Shown piece by piece: positions 43,101-50,795 of a DNA stretch of 51,536 nucleotides. The stretch spans positions 1 through 51,536 of the forward strand of contig JAFXEX010000024.1 in the NCBI GenBank assembly GCA_017520825.1. The letters run 5' to 3'. The translations under genes and the position numbers were made by a program. The first letter of the stretch is position 1. Every line of letters begins with the position of its first letter. This DNA comes from Clostridia bacterium (GTDB lineage Bacteria; Bacillota; Clostridia; Oscillospirales; SIG627). Below the pieces are notes generated by a model that worked only from the letters and a program-made list of their open reading frames with translations, was not told the DNA's origin and did not search any database.

Positions 43101-44701
43101 GTGATGGTGTTATTAGGTCTGAAGGTGTTGTCCTCATAGCCGTTAACAAGACCCGATGCTGCAGCTGCAACTATTGCATCGTAATATTTGTTGGTTACGT
43201 CAACGTCTGTAAACGTAATATTTTCCGTAACGTAAAGAGTTGCCGAAAGATATGCAAGCTCTACGAATTCAGCACGCGTTATAGGCTTGTTGGGGTTATA
43301 AGTATCAGTGGTAGTTGAATACAAAAATCCCGTTTCATCAAGATATGCTATGGCATTGTGGAACCAATCGCTTGTGTTGACGTCTGTGAAGCGTGTCGTA
43401 TATCCGTCGGGAATTGTCTGTGTGCCAAGAAGAAGTCTTGCAAATATTGTACAAGCCTCAGCCTTGGTCATATTGCCGTTGGGCTTAAAGAGGTTACCTG
43501 CATATCCGTTGATGTAAGCCGTGCTGTCACTGTTTGATCTTGCAGGGATTTTGGGAAGGAAGATTATAGGCTCAGGGTCGGGAAGATTGCCTATAGTGTC
43601 AAGCTCAATTACAACTCTGGAGCTACCTTCATATCCATCAAAGGGAGCAACGTAGCGTATATCAAGGGTCTTGTTATCTTCTGAGATTTTTATAAGAAGG
43701 GGATAGGCTTTATCTTCTTTTGCATATCCACTTTCAAGGTCAGCAACAACCGAAGCAACCTTTACGCCGTTGTTGTTGGTAAAGGTTTTTGTAACAATAG
43801 ACTTGCCCGTTGAAGCGTTTGCCGAAACGATGCAGAGAATATTGTCCCAGCTTGCAAAAGCGTCCTTCCAGAGCTGGTCTCCGTCGTGAGGATTATCCTT
43901 GCCTACAAGGTTGGTTCTCATTACTGTAGTGAACTGCTTGTATATTGCTCTCCATTCCTCTTTTGAAAGTGACCAATCGTGCTGAGTATACATTTCGCCG
44001 TCTGCCTGAGCGAATGAGGTAGTATATACTATTGCACGGGCATCGGGATAATCGGCTTGAACTCCGTTAAACCAATTAATCACACTCTGACGGGGCCAGG
44101 CTTCAAGCTGATAAATTATGTATCTTTCTCTGCCAACAGTAATAATGGTGGCATAGGAGTTATTGTCATAAGCTACCTGCTCTATTTTTGCATCGCTTGC
44201 AAAATCCGACAGCTGAAAGCAGTTCTGCATATGGTTATTTCTTTCAAGACCGTCGGAGCAATAGTCCTTAAGACCTATAGAAACACCGTAGGGAACACCA
44301 ACGTCGGATAACTGTGAAGCCGTCTGTCTCAAAAGGTTGAAGTCCTTTTGCCATTCGAGGTCGGTTTCATTCATGGTAATAAGCTCTTGCTTTGTTTTAC
44401 CCTGATTAGTTACGATGTCCTTATAAAGAAAATTTGCGCCAGAGGACATATTTCCGATAAAGCTGACGTATTTGATGTTGTACGCTTCTGCGTTTCCTAC
44501 AATCCACGTCAACGCTTCATCAAGAGCGCCTGCGTCCTTTTGGTCTGCAATAAATGGCTTTACGTTGTGAAAGCTTGCCAAAACGATATCACCGTCGGAA
44601 ACGTAGTCCTTTTCAAAGGGGACTACCTTAGCCGATACTGTAAGCGTAAGCGCCGACAGTATAATCAGCGTGGCAAACAAAACCGATAGAAATTTTTTCA
44701 T
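40166..44701 (-). CDS. Array paralogue 3: secreted SLH-anchored protein with pseudo-phosphoesterase domain (1511 aa)
   Basis: This is co-linear with the 1508-aa neighbour along its whole length: signal peptide (MKKFLSVLFATLIILSALTL), degenerate phosphoesterase-like domain with the same four substitutions (FIGN, GLKD, TTSF, SANA), three SLH repeats, then the sandwich/barrel/beta module. The barrel keeps MIYLDGFESF and PLIEYS, but the strand after it reads VFNTSLWNAR and the first His strand reads IDIHRGGGTF, so substrate contacts may differ. Near the C-terminus the loop YYIYEYNDEGKYKDD replaces the YYTPTPDENG type of the short forms. ATG 44701 is chosen for its GAGGAG site 7 bases upstream and because the signal peptide begins there; the frame opening at 44764 starts inside the promoter. 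Confidence 0.87.
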   Translation of the reverse strand: MKKFLSVLFATLIILSALTLTVSAKVVPFEKDYVSDGDIVLASFHNVKPFIADQKDAGALDEALTWIVGNAEAYNIKYVSFIGNMSSGANFLYKDIVTNQGKTKQELITMNETDLEWQKDFNLLRQTASQLSDVGVPYGVSIGLKDYCSDGLERNNHMQNCFQLSDFASDAKIEQVAYDNNSYATIITVGRERYIIYQLEAWPRQSVINWFNGVQADYPDARAIVYTTSFAQADGEMYTQHDWSLSKEEWRAIYKQFTTVMRTNLVGKDNPHDGDQLWKDAFASWDNILCIVSANASTGKSIVTKTFTNNNGVKVASVVADLESGYAKEDKAYPLLIKISEDNKTLDIRYVAPFDGYEGSSRVVIELDTIGNLPDPEPIIFLPKIPARSNSDSTAYINGYAGNLFKPNGNMTKAEACTIFARLLLGTQTIPDGYTTRFTDVNTSDWFHNAIAYLDETGFLYSTTTDTYNPNKPITRAEFVELAYLSATLYVTENITFTDVDVTNKYYDAIVAAAASGLVNGYEDNTFRPNNTITRAEVVTVINRLLSLYAGSDAISREHLTTIFSDIKGHWAENQILLASNSNVYSAQYYAADLSSITENASEITFGNDYVQISISKKNGKVTKIINLMTGEDIISPYASSVFAYVVSGEGATISPSSVDLVDGRLVFSFKDIGNIYLLVESFGNYFTLTLDSNLPTTISAFSFGNLAADYNWELDNENAFGLSCVAMTTTVSPKDYPGGSAKTTRGTVYTSIPAPTFGSKLGIAFSRMTEHRDHLKSVVDAIDLNKGIKSTHGGPYALDNKDVFYDYVILQRGLTPETAEETAKLAKEYSVEQIDIHRGGGTFLHAEFNFVCARTEEEKENNTFITAEVFKERIADKINKHGVQLSLHTFSSLVPSNATTIITNPKWQQQLCYDPQTYTVRGNISKSRTQIKTYEDASNVVVNEEALPYRGDWHTKYILIDEEIILIQQGTSAGFLNVKRGQLGTVATTHKDGAEIRHLLGWYGMFQSQPLSELFYHVAENTAKAYNEGGFEMIYLDGFESFARDGFSEKNSRYYIYAEFLRTVIANCDTAPLIEYSVFNTSLWNARARGGAVDHANRGYKEFKNDHLTKQVKFHDYFYTATVGWFHYAPDKDLEYKNALVSTLFRDDLDHMGSLALANDFSTVCQPFYVSAFNDGTMLADNFAYYGIYSRLREGGYFAPEVKKAILNGEYEYKVFKQADGTWAFKEMQYTQHRTYMLESEFTTGKATNPFSAQTPYVRIEQGYSSLGQNAVVVKAFDESQPVASAVGTHQIPKTDYIDNYAFMLRVQGNGSETDKVIVKFTSGTGSHEMHVPVNHTGWKDIVLVEPDDWGRAYCELLGVTSITISLDGNCTGVKIDDLMSVKIVDAPVSNPSVTINGKTMTFNAELKSGEYIEFYPETGKAYHTYYIYEYNDEGKYKDDKAFVKEITYTGSVEVPAGSYSYTYNATPKTDAPTRADVVIGVSGKVIKNPDNWVAPEVDIPDDLMEFKLS

Positions 44702-44735
44702 AATTTTCTCCTCATTTCTATTAAATATCACTGTA

Positions 44736-44764
44736 ATTTTACCATATTTCAAGCACAAAGTCAA
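44736..44764 (-). promoter_or_regulatory. Array promoter 3 (1511-aa gene)
   Basis: TTGACT (44764-44759), 17 bases, TAAAAT (44741-44736), with TGG before the -10. Confidence 0.82.
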
Positions 44765-44893
44765 CGAAAGTGCAGTAATAAATCCTTCAAAAAAAGAAAA
44801 TTGTATAAATTGTATAAAATTATTATTCTCCTAAAAGACAAAAAAACTGTTTTTTTGTAAGTGTTTACAAAACTCGCATTTTTGACAAAAACG

Positions 44894-44926
44894 AAACACT
44901 GCCGAAGATTGTGTTCGGCAGTGTTT
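44894..44926 (-). terminator. Terminator of array paralogue 4
   Basis: AAACACTGCCGAA and TTCGGCAGTGTTT pair over 13 bases around 7 bases and are followed on the minus strand by CGTTTTTGTC. Confidence 0.82.
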
Positions 44927-44934
44927 TTTGCTGA

Positions 44935-47712
44935 TTATTTGATTTTAATTTGTTCAATTCCTTCGGGAATATCAAGGTCAGGAGCCTTCCAATTGTCAGG
45001 ATTTTTAATAACCTTACCACTTACACCGATGACAACTGCTGCTCTTGTGGGGGCACTTGTTGTTGAATCGGCATTATATGTGTATGTAAAGCTACCCGTG
45101 GGCACCTCAACGCAGCCGTTGAACTTAATCTCCTCTGTATGAGCCTTAGCAGCCTTAACAACTCCGTCCTCGCTGGGAGTAGGGGTGTAGTATGTTCTGT
45201 AGGCTTTATTAAATTCAGGATAATACTCTACGTATTCACCCGAATTAAGTTGAGTTTCAAAGGTCATCGTTTTGCCGTTGATTGTAACACCGGGATTAGT
45301 TACAGTATCTTCAGTCAGGTTAACGCTATAGAAGTTACCGATTCTGACGTCTTTGCATTCGCCCACAAGGTCAAAGGAAATTGACCAAACGGTTGACATA
45401 CGGAAGGTGCTGTTTGTGGAGTATTCAGAAATAAGGATAGGCTCTACGAGAATGATGTCCTTCCAACCGGTAAAGTTGAGAGAAACCTCCATTTCGTATT
45501 TTCCACTGTAAGAGCCGAGGGCAACAATTATCTTGTCGTCGGTTCCGTTTCCGTGAACACGGAACTTAAAGGCGCGGTTTTCTTTCTGCTCCTTTTCAGT
45601 AATTTCGTGTGTTCCCACGTACTCCGTTATGGGCTTTGTCTCGTCGAATTCCTTCATTACGACGGCATCTTCACCGAGAGAAGAATATCCCTGCTCAATT
45701 CGTACGTAAGGTGTCTGAGCGTTGAAGGGGTTTTCTGCTTTACCCGTAGCTAAGCCCACTTCGGTTTCAAGAGCTCTGTGCTTGAAATATTCCATTTCCT
45801 TGAAAGCCCAGCTTCCGTCTGCCTGTTTGAATATCTTATGCTCGTGCTTTCTCGCAAGGATTTCCTTTTTAACCTCGGGAGCGAAATAATTGCCTTCACG
45901 AAGTCTTGTGTAAAGTCCGTAGTATTCGAAGTTGTCGAGTAGATTTGAGCCGTCGTTTATTTCCGTAACCGAGAAGGGCTGACAAACCGTACCGAAATTG
46001 TTTGCAACAGCAAGTGAGCCCATATGATCAAGGTCATCCCTGAACATCGTTTGCACAAATGCGTTCTTGTGCTGTTCAAGTCTGTCAGGAGCGTAGCAGA
46101 ACCAACCTACAGTTGACGTGTAGAAATATCCGTGGTACTTTTCAATGGTGTCCAAATGGTTGTTTTTAAACTGCTTGTATCCACGTCTTGAATAGTCGGT
46201 AGCTCCACCACGTCCACGTGCATTCCAGATATAAGGGAAGAAGGAGGAGTATTCTATAAGAGGGGGATTTTTACATTGCGAAACAACTGCTCTTACGAAT
46301 TCAGCGTATATGTAATATCTGGCATCCTTTTCGCTGAGGTCAGCGTTTCGGAAGGATTCGAGACCGTCGAGATAAATCATCTCAAATCCACCCTCGTTGT
46401 ATGCCTTTGCAGTAATATCAGCCAAATGATAGAAAAGCTCTGAAAGGGGCTTTGATTGGAACATAGAGTACCAACCGGTAAGCTGACGGATTTCTGCGCC
46501 GTCCTTGTGTGCTGAGGCTTTTGTTTCAAGGGCTCCTCTTACAACCTCGGGGAAGCCTGATGCGTTACCACCCTGAATAAGAACGATTTCTTCATCAATC
46601 AAGAGATATCTTGTGTGATGATTACGGTTGTAAGGCATATCTGAAGAAGTAATGCTTATGTTTGAAGCGTCTTCGTAGGTTAAAATGTCGGTTGCCTCGG
46701 CAGAAAGCTCTCCCTTTACGGTGTAGGTATTGGGGTCATAGCACAACTGCTGCTGCCACTTGGGGACTGTAACGATAGTTTTAGCATAATTGGGAACGAG
46801 AGAGGAATAAGTATGAAGACCTAACTGAATGCCGTGAGGAGTAATCTTGTCGGCAATTCGTTCCTTAAAGGTCTTGGCTGTGGTAAACGTTCCTGCTTCA
46901 AGCTCTTCATCGGTTGCAGCAGAACGGAAATCAAAATCACCGTGTAAAAACGTAAATCCACCGTGATGCATATCAATCTGTTCAACGGAATACTTTTTGC
47001 AAAGACGGATAGTTTCGTCAATGGTTTTCAGGTTAAGTCCTCTTTGAAGAAGAACGTAGTCCCCGAATATATCCTTGTGGTCAAGAGCATAGGGACCACC
47101 GTGCTTTGAGGTGATACCCTTTGCAGGGTCTATGTCGTCTACAATGCTCTTTAAATGGTCACGATGCTCGGTCATTCTTGAAAAGGCAATACCCAGCTTT
47201 GAGCCCTTTAAGGGGACTCCGATAATCGTATACGCAGTGCCCTTTGTTGCTTTTAAAGAGCCACCGGGGAAATAGGTTGGATCAACCGTTGTCGTCATGG
47301 CAATTCCTGACAGACCAAATGCGTTTTCGTTGTCAAGCTCCCAATAGTAATCAGCCTTAAGACTACCAAAGGAAACCGATCTTACAGTTTCGGGGATATC
47401 GGAATCGAGAGTGAACGCAATATAATCGTCGTATGCATCCACAGCAACGTATACGTCACAAACGTTCTTGAATACGAATTTCAATTTTTCGTTTTCAAGA
47501 GCCAAAGACGAAGGATAAACAGTTTCGGTTTCACTGAGGGTAATTGATGAAAAAGCCAAATCATCGCTTTGTGCGAGAATGCTTTCTCCGTTCATAAGAT
47601 TGACAAGCTCAACCACGTTACCGTTTTCTTTTGAAAGGGTTATCTGAATGTAGTTATTCTTTAACGTAATCGTTGAAGCTGATTCGGATATTGGAAATAA
47701 TGCCTTTTTCAT
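44935..47712 (-). CDS. Array paralogue 4: leaderless sandwich/TIM-barrel glycosidase-like protein (925 aa)
   Basis: Same bare-module architecture as the 924-aa paralogue, from MKKALFPISESASTITLKNN to the IKIK end, with no signal peptide or SLH repeats. The core keeps VEQIDMHHGGFTF, LGLHTYSSLVP, EMIYLDGLESF and PLIEYSSF. Differences from its relatives cluster in the carbohydrate-binding-like region, where VEPILISEYSTNSTFRMST replaces the W-G-R segment, and in the barrel helix reading KYHGYFYTSTVGWFCYAPD. These suggest a different ligand on the same scaffold (inference). GGAG about 9 bases before ATG 47712 supports the start. It is separately expressed, with its own promoter and terminator. Confidence 0.85.
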   Translation of the reverse strand: MKKALFPISESASTITLKNNYIQITLSKENGNVVELVNLMNGESILAQSDDLAFSSITLSETETVYPSSLALENEKLKFVFKNVCDVYVAVDAYDDYIAFTLDSDIPETVRSVSFGSLKADYYWELDNENAFGLSGIAMTTTVDPTYFPGGSLKATKGTAYTIIGVPLKGSKLGIAFSRMTEHRDHLKSIVDDIDPAKGITSKHGGPYALDHKDIFGDYVLLQRGLNLKTIDETIRLCKKYSVEQIDMHHGGFTFLHGDFDFRSAATDEELEAGTFTTAKTFKERIADKITPHGIQLGLHTYSSLVPNYAKTIVTVPKWQQQLCYDPNTYTVKGELSAEATDILTYEDASNISITSSDMPYNRNHHTRYLLIDEEIVLIQGGNASGFPEVVRGALETKASAHKDGAEIRQLTGWYSMFQSKPLSELFYHLADITAKAYNEGGFEMIYLDGLESFRNADLSEKDARYYIYAEFVRAVVSQCKNPPLIEYSSFFPYIWNARGRGGATDYSRRGYKQFKNNHLDTIEKYHGYFYTSTVGWFCYAPDRLEQHKNAFVQTMFRDDLDHMGSLAVANNFGTVCQPFSVTEINDGSNLLDNFEYYGLYTRLREGNYFAPEVKKEILARKHEHKIFKQADGSWAFKEMEYFKHRALETEVGLATGKAENPFNAQTPYVRIEQGYSSLGEDAVVMKEFDETKPITEYVGTHEITEKEQKENRAFKFRVHGNGTDDKIIVALGSYSGKYEMEVSLNFTGWKDIILVEPILISEYSTNSTFRMSTVWSISFDLVGECKDVRIGNFYSVNLTEDTVTNPGVTINGKTMTFETQLNSGEYVEYYPEFNKAYRTYYTPTPSEDGVVKAAKAHTEEIKFNGCVEVPTGSFTYTYNADSTTSAPTRAAVVIGVSGKVIKNPDNWKAPDLDIPEGIEQIKIK

Positions 47713-47745
47713 AAACTTCTCCTTTTAATTCCTTTGTTCAATAGG

Positions 47746-47774
47746 ATATTAACATAATTTAATGATGAAGTCAA
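47746..47774 (-). promoter_or_regulatory. Array promoter 4 (925-aa gene)
   Basis: TTGACT (47774-47769), 17 bases, TAATAT (47751-47746), TGT before the -10. The CG preceding the -35 in the other four is TA here. Confidence 0.82.
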
Positions 47775-47841
47775 TATCAAAAAAACCTTTTTATCAATAA
47801 AAATCCCATATTTATAAACTGAGTAAAATACACGGATAAAT

Positions 47842-47873
47842 AAAAATTGCCGACGAAAAAGTCGGCAATTTTT
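47842..47873 (-). terminator. Terminator of array paralogue 5
   Basis: AAAAATTGCCGAC and GTCGGCAATTTTT pair over 13 bases around GAAAAA, just after the 927-aa gene. Confidence 0.85.
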
Positions 47874-47880
47874 TGGTAAC

Positions 47881-50664
47881 TTATTTAAGTCTGATTCTTT
47901 CTGCACCCTCGGGTATATCAACCTTGGGAGCGATCCAATTATCAGGATTTTTGATAATTGCGCCACTGACACCGATAACAGTCATTGCTCTTGTAGGAGC
48001 GTCTGTTTTAGGCTCAGCGTCGTATACGAATGAGAAGTCTCCTGCGGGAACCTCAAGAGTGCCAGTGAAGCTGATTTCTTCAACGTGAGCGTCGTCTCTT
48101 GCCTTAAATCCTGTTTCACCCAGGGTCACCGTGGTATTAGGTGTGTAATAGGTGCGATAAGCCTTGCCGAATTCGGGGTAGTACTCAACGTATTCTCCCG
48201 AGTTAAGCTCTGTGTTAAAGGTCAACGTCTTGCCGTTAATTGTGATTGAAGGATTGACCACGGGAGCGTTTGCAATCTTTACGGATACAAGGTCTCCAAT
48301 CTTAACTCCGTCACAATCACCCACGGTATCAACCTTAACGCCTGAAAGTCTCATCAGACGGCAGAACTGTCTTCCTGAGTCGGTGGGCTCAATGAGAACA
48401 ATGTCTCTCCAGCCTTCAAAGTTCATGGGAATATAGTATCCACTCTTTCCGTCGTAGGAGGAAAGGGTAATAACGAGCGCGTCCGAATCCGAGCCGTTTC
48501 CGTGAATTCTCATCTTGAACGCATAGTTGTCGATATAACTTGTTTCGGGAACTTTGTAATCGCCTACTAAATCGGCAACGGGTTTTGTTTCGTCGAAGTC
48601 CTTAACAACAATTGGATTTTCACCAAAGGATGAATAATCCTGCTCAATTCTGACGTAAGGTGTCTGAGCGTCAAAGGGGTTGTTTGCTTTTCCCGTAACG
48701 AAGCTTTCCTCACCGGTCTTCCAGACCTTGTGCTTGCGATACTCCATCTCCTTGAACGCCCATGAGCCGTCTTCCTGCTTGAATACCTTGTGCTCGTGCT
48801 TTCTCGCAAGGATTTCCTTTTTAACCTCGGGCGCGAAGTAATCAGCCTCACGAAGTCTTGAATAAACGCAATAGTATTTGAAGTTGTCGGCAAGCATTGT
48901 TCCCGATTTGATTTCGGGGATTGAGAAGGGCTGACAAACGGTACCGAAGTTGTTTGCAAGCGCAAGTGAGCCCATGTGGTCAAGGTCGTCTCTGAACATA
49001 GTCTGTGTAATTGTGTTCTTATAAGTTTCGTCCTTGTCGGGCGCGTAGTTGAACCAGCCAACTGTTGCCGTGTAGAAGTAATCGTGGAATTTTTCCTGCT
49101 TTGCCAAGTGGTTGTTTTTGAATTCCTTAAAGCCACGTCTTGCAAAGTCAATTGCACCACCACGTCCTCTTGCATTCCAAAGGAAGGGGAAGAAGGAGGA
49201 GTATTCAATAAGGGGTGGTGTATCACACTGAGATACTATTGCTCTTACGAATTCAGCGTAGGCGTAGTATACCTTTTCCTTGGGGCAAAGACCGTCACGG
49301 GCAAAGGACTCAAGAGCGTCAAGATAAATCATATCGTAGCCACCCTTATTATATGCATTAGCCGTAAGGTCAGCCATATGATAGAACAGCTCCGAAAGGG
49401 GTATGGGCTGGAAATAGCTGAACCAACCTAAAAGCTGACGGATTTCTGCGCCGTCCTTGTGAGGCATCGCCTTTGTTCCGAGAGTTCCTCTTTCAACGTT
49501 AATAAAGCCTGTAGTAGTTCCGGCCTCGATGAGAACAATTTCCTCATCAATAAGAAGGTATCTGGTATGATAGTTTCGATTGTAAGGCATTGCTTCAGGC
49601 ATAATATCTATCTTTGAAGCATCCTCGTGTGTAAATATCTCGGTAGCCTCTGCTGAAAGCTCACCCTTTACAGTGTAAGTAATGGGATCGTAGCATATCT
49701 GCTTCTGCCACTTGGGAACTGTCATAATTGTTGAAGCATAGCTGGGAACTGTAGAGGAGTAGGTGTGTAAGCTTAACTGTACTCCGTTTGCCTTTACAGT
49801 GTCGGCAATTCTTTCCTTGAATACTTCGGGTGGAATAAAGGTTCCGTTTGCCTTTTCTTCTTCTGTTGCAGCACAAACAAAGTTAAAGTCTGCCTGTATA
49901 AAGGTATATCCGCCCTGATGCATATCAATCTGCTCAACAGAGTATTCCTTAGCAAGCTTAGCTGTTTCTTCAGCAGTCTCGGGTGTAAGGCCAAGGAAGA
50001 GAAGAACGTAGTCACCGAATAAGTCCTTGTTGTCAAGGGCATAGGGACCACCGTGCTTTGAGGTAATGCCCTTTGCAGGGTCGATATCGTCAACGATGGA
50101 CTTCAAATGGTCGCGGTGCTCGGTCATTCTTGAAAATGCAATACCGAATTTTGAGCCCTTCAAAGGCACGTCAATGCCCGTATATACAGTACCCTTCGTT
50201 ACCTTTAACGAGCCACCGGGGAAATACTCGGGGTGTACCGTTGTGGTCATAGCAAGACCTGACAAACCAAAGGCATTTTCGTTGTCAAGCTCCCATTCGT
50301 AGTCGGCAGTAAGTATACCGAAGGAAAAAGAATATGCGCCATGGGGAAGCTCTGAATCAAGGGTTAGCGCTACGTAGTTGTCGTAAGCTTCTACGAGAAC
50401 GTACACGTCGCCTGCGTCCTTGAAAGAGAATTTAAGCTTATCGTTTTCGAGGCTGACAGAGGAGGGAGTTAGTGTAACTTCCTTTTCTGTGTTAAGCGTA
50501 GCAAAAGCAAGATTCTCAGATTCTCCTAAAATGCTTTTACCTGTCATTAGATTGAGGATTTCTGTTACGTTTCCGTTTTCTTTTGAGATGCTTACTTGAA
50601 AATAATTGTTCTTAAAAGAAATTTCGGAACCGTTTTCCGTTAATGCAGATAACAGTTTTGCCAT
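47881..50664 (-). CDS. Array paralogue 5: leaderless sandwich/TIM-barrel glycosidase-like protein (927 aa)
   Basis: The third bare-module copy begins MAKLLSALTENGSEISF and has no signal peptide, membrane helix or SLH repeat. Conserved core elements are VEQIDMHQGGYTF, LSLHTYSSTVP, DMIYLDALESF (Gly to Ala after the Asp, compared with the others) and PLIEYSSFFPFLWNAR. The small inserted domain keeps LIDEEIVLIEAG and VERGTLGTKAMPHKDGAEI. The C-terminal loop YYTPNTTVTLGETG is longer than in the other short forms. AGGAG precedes ATG 50664 by about 10 bases. Single-gene unit with a composite terminator/promoter upstream. Confidence 0.85.
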   Translation of the reverse strand: MAKLLSALTENGSEISFKNNYFQVSISKENGNVTEILNLMTGKSILGESENLAFATLNTEKEVTLTPSSVSLENDKLKFSFKDAGDVYVLVEAYDNYVALTLDSELPHGAYSFSFGILTADYEWELDNENAFGLSGLAMTTTVHPEYFPGGSLKVTKGTVYTGIDVPLKGSKFGIAFSRMTEHRDHLKSIVDDIDPAKGITSKHGGPYALDNKDLFGDYVLLFLGLTPETAEETAKLAKEYSVEQIDMHQGGYTFIQADFNFVCAATEEEKANGTFIPPEVFKERIADTVKANGVQLSLHTYSSTVPSYASTIMTVPKWQKQICYDPITYTVKGELSAEATEIFTHEDASKIDIMPEAMPYNRNYHTRYLLIDEEIVLIEAGTTTGFINVERGTLGTKAMPHKDGAEIRQLLGWFSYFQPIPLSELFYHMADLTANAYNKGGYDMIYLDALESFARDGLCPKEKVYYAYAEFVRAIVSQCDTPPLIEYSSFFPFLWNARGRGGAIDFARRGFKEFKNNHLAKQEKFHDYFYTATVGWFNYAPDKDETYKNTITQTMFRDDLDHMGSLALANNFGTVCQPFSIPEIKSGTMLADNFKYYCVYSRLREADYFAPEVKKEILARKHEHKVFKQEDGSWAFKEMEYRKHKVWKTGEESFVTGKANNPFDAQTPYVRIEQDYSSFGENPIVVKDFDETKPVADLVGDYKVPETSYIDNYAFKMRIHGNGSDSDALVITLSSYDGKSGYYIPMNFEGWRDIVLIEPTDSGRQFCRLMRLSGVKVDTVGDCDGVKIGDLVSVKIANAPVVNPSITINGKTLTFNTELNSGEYVEYYPEFGKAYRTYYTPNTTVTLGETGFKARDDAHVEEISFTGTLEVPAGDFSFVYDAEPKTDAPTRAMTVIGVSGAIIKNPDNWIAPKVDIPEGAERIRLK

Positions 50665-50703
50665 TTTTTTTGCTCCTTTTTGTTGTTATGAGTGTACAGG
50701 TAA

Positions 50704-50732
50704 ATCTTAACATAAAAAGTTGGAAAAGTCAA
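50704..50732 (-). promoter_or_regulatory. Array promoter 5 (927-aa gene)
   Basis: TTGACT (50732-50727), 17 bases, TAAGAT (50709-50704), TGT before the -10; the -35 and spacer overlap the terminator stem of the upstream gene. Confidence 0.82.
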
Positions 50733-50754
50733 CGAAATCGCTGACTTTTCCAAC
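50719..50754 (-). terminator. Terminator of array paralogue 6, overlapping the next promoter
   Basis: GTTGGAAAAGTCA and TGACTTTTCCAAC pair over 13 bases around 10 bases and run into TTTTTATG on the minus strand. Confidence 0.85.
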
Positions 50755-50795
50755 AAAAACTTTTTTATTGAAAAACCTTGAAAATATAGTGTGAA

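Noticed and set aside
44702..44764. Upstream 21-codon extension of paralogue 3
   Set aside because: It would place the start inside the -35 box, ahead of the ribosome site and signal peptide.
32503..50664. Assigning the array proteins to a specific GH or PL family
   Set aside because: The conserved strands (YLDGLESF, IEYS) did not match any family's catalytic signature that I can recall with confidence; a structure-based search is needed.
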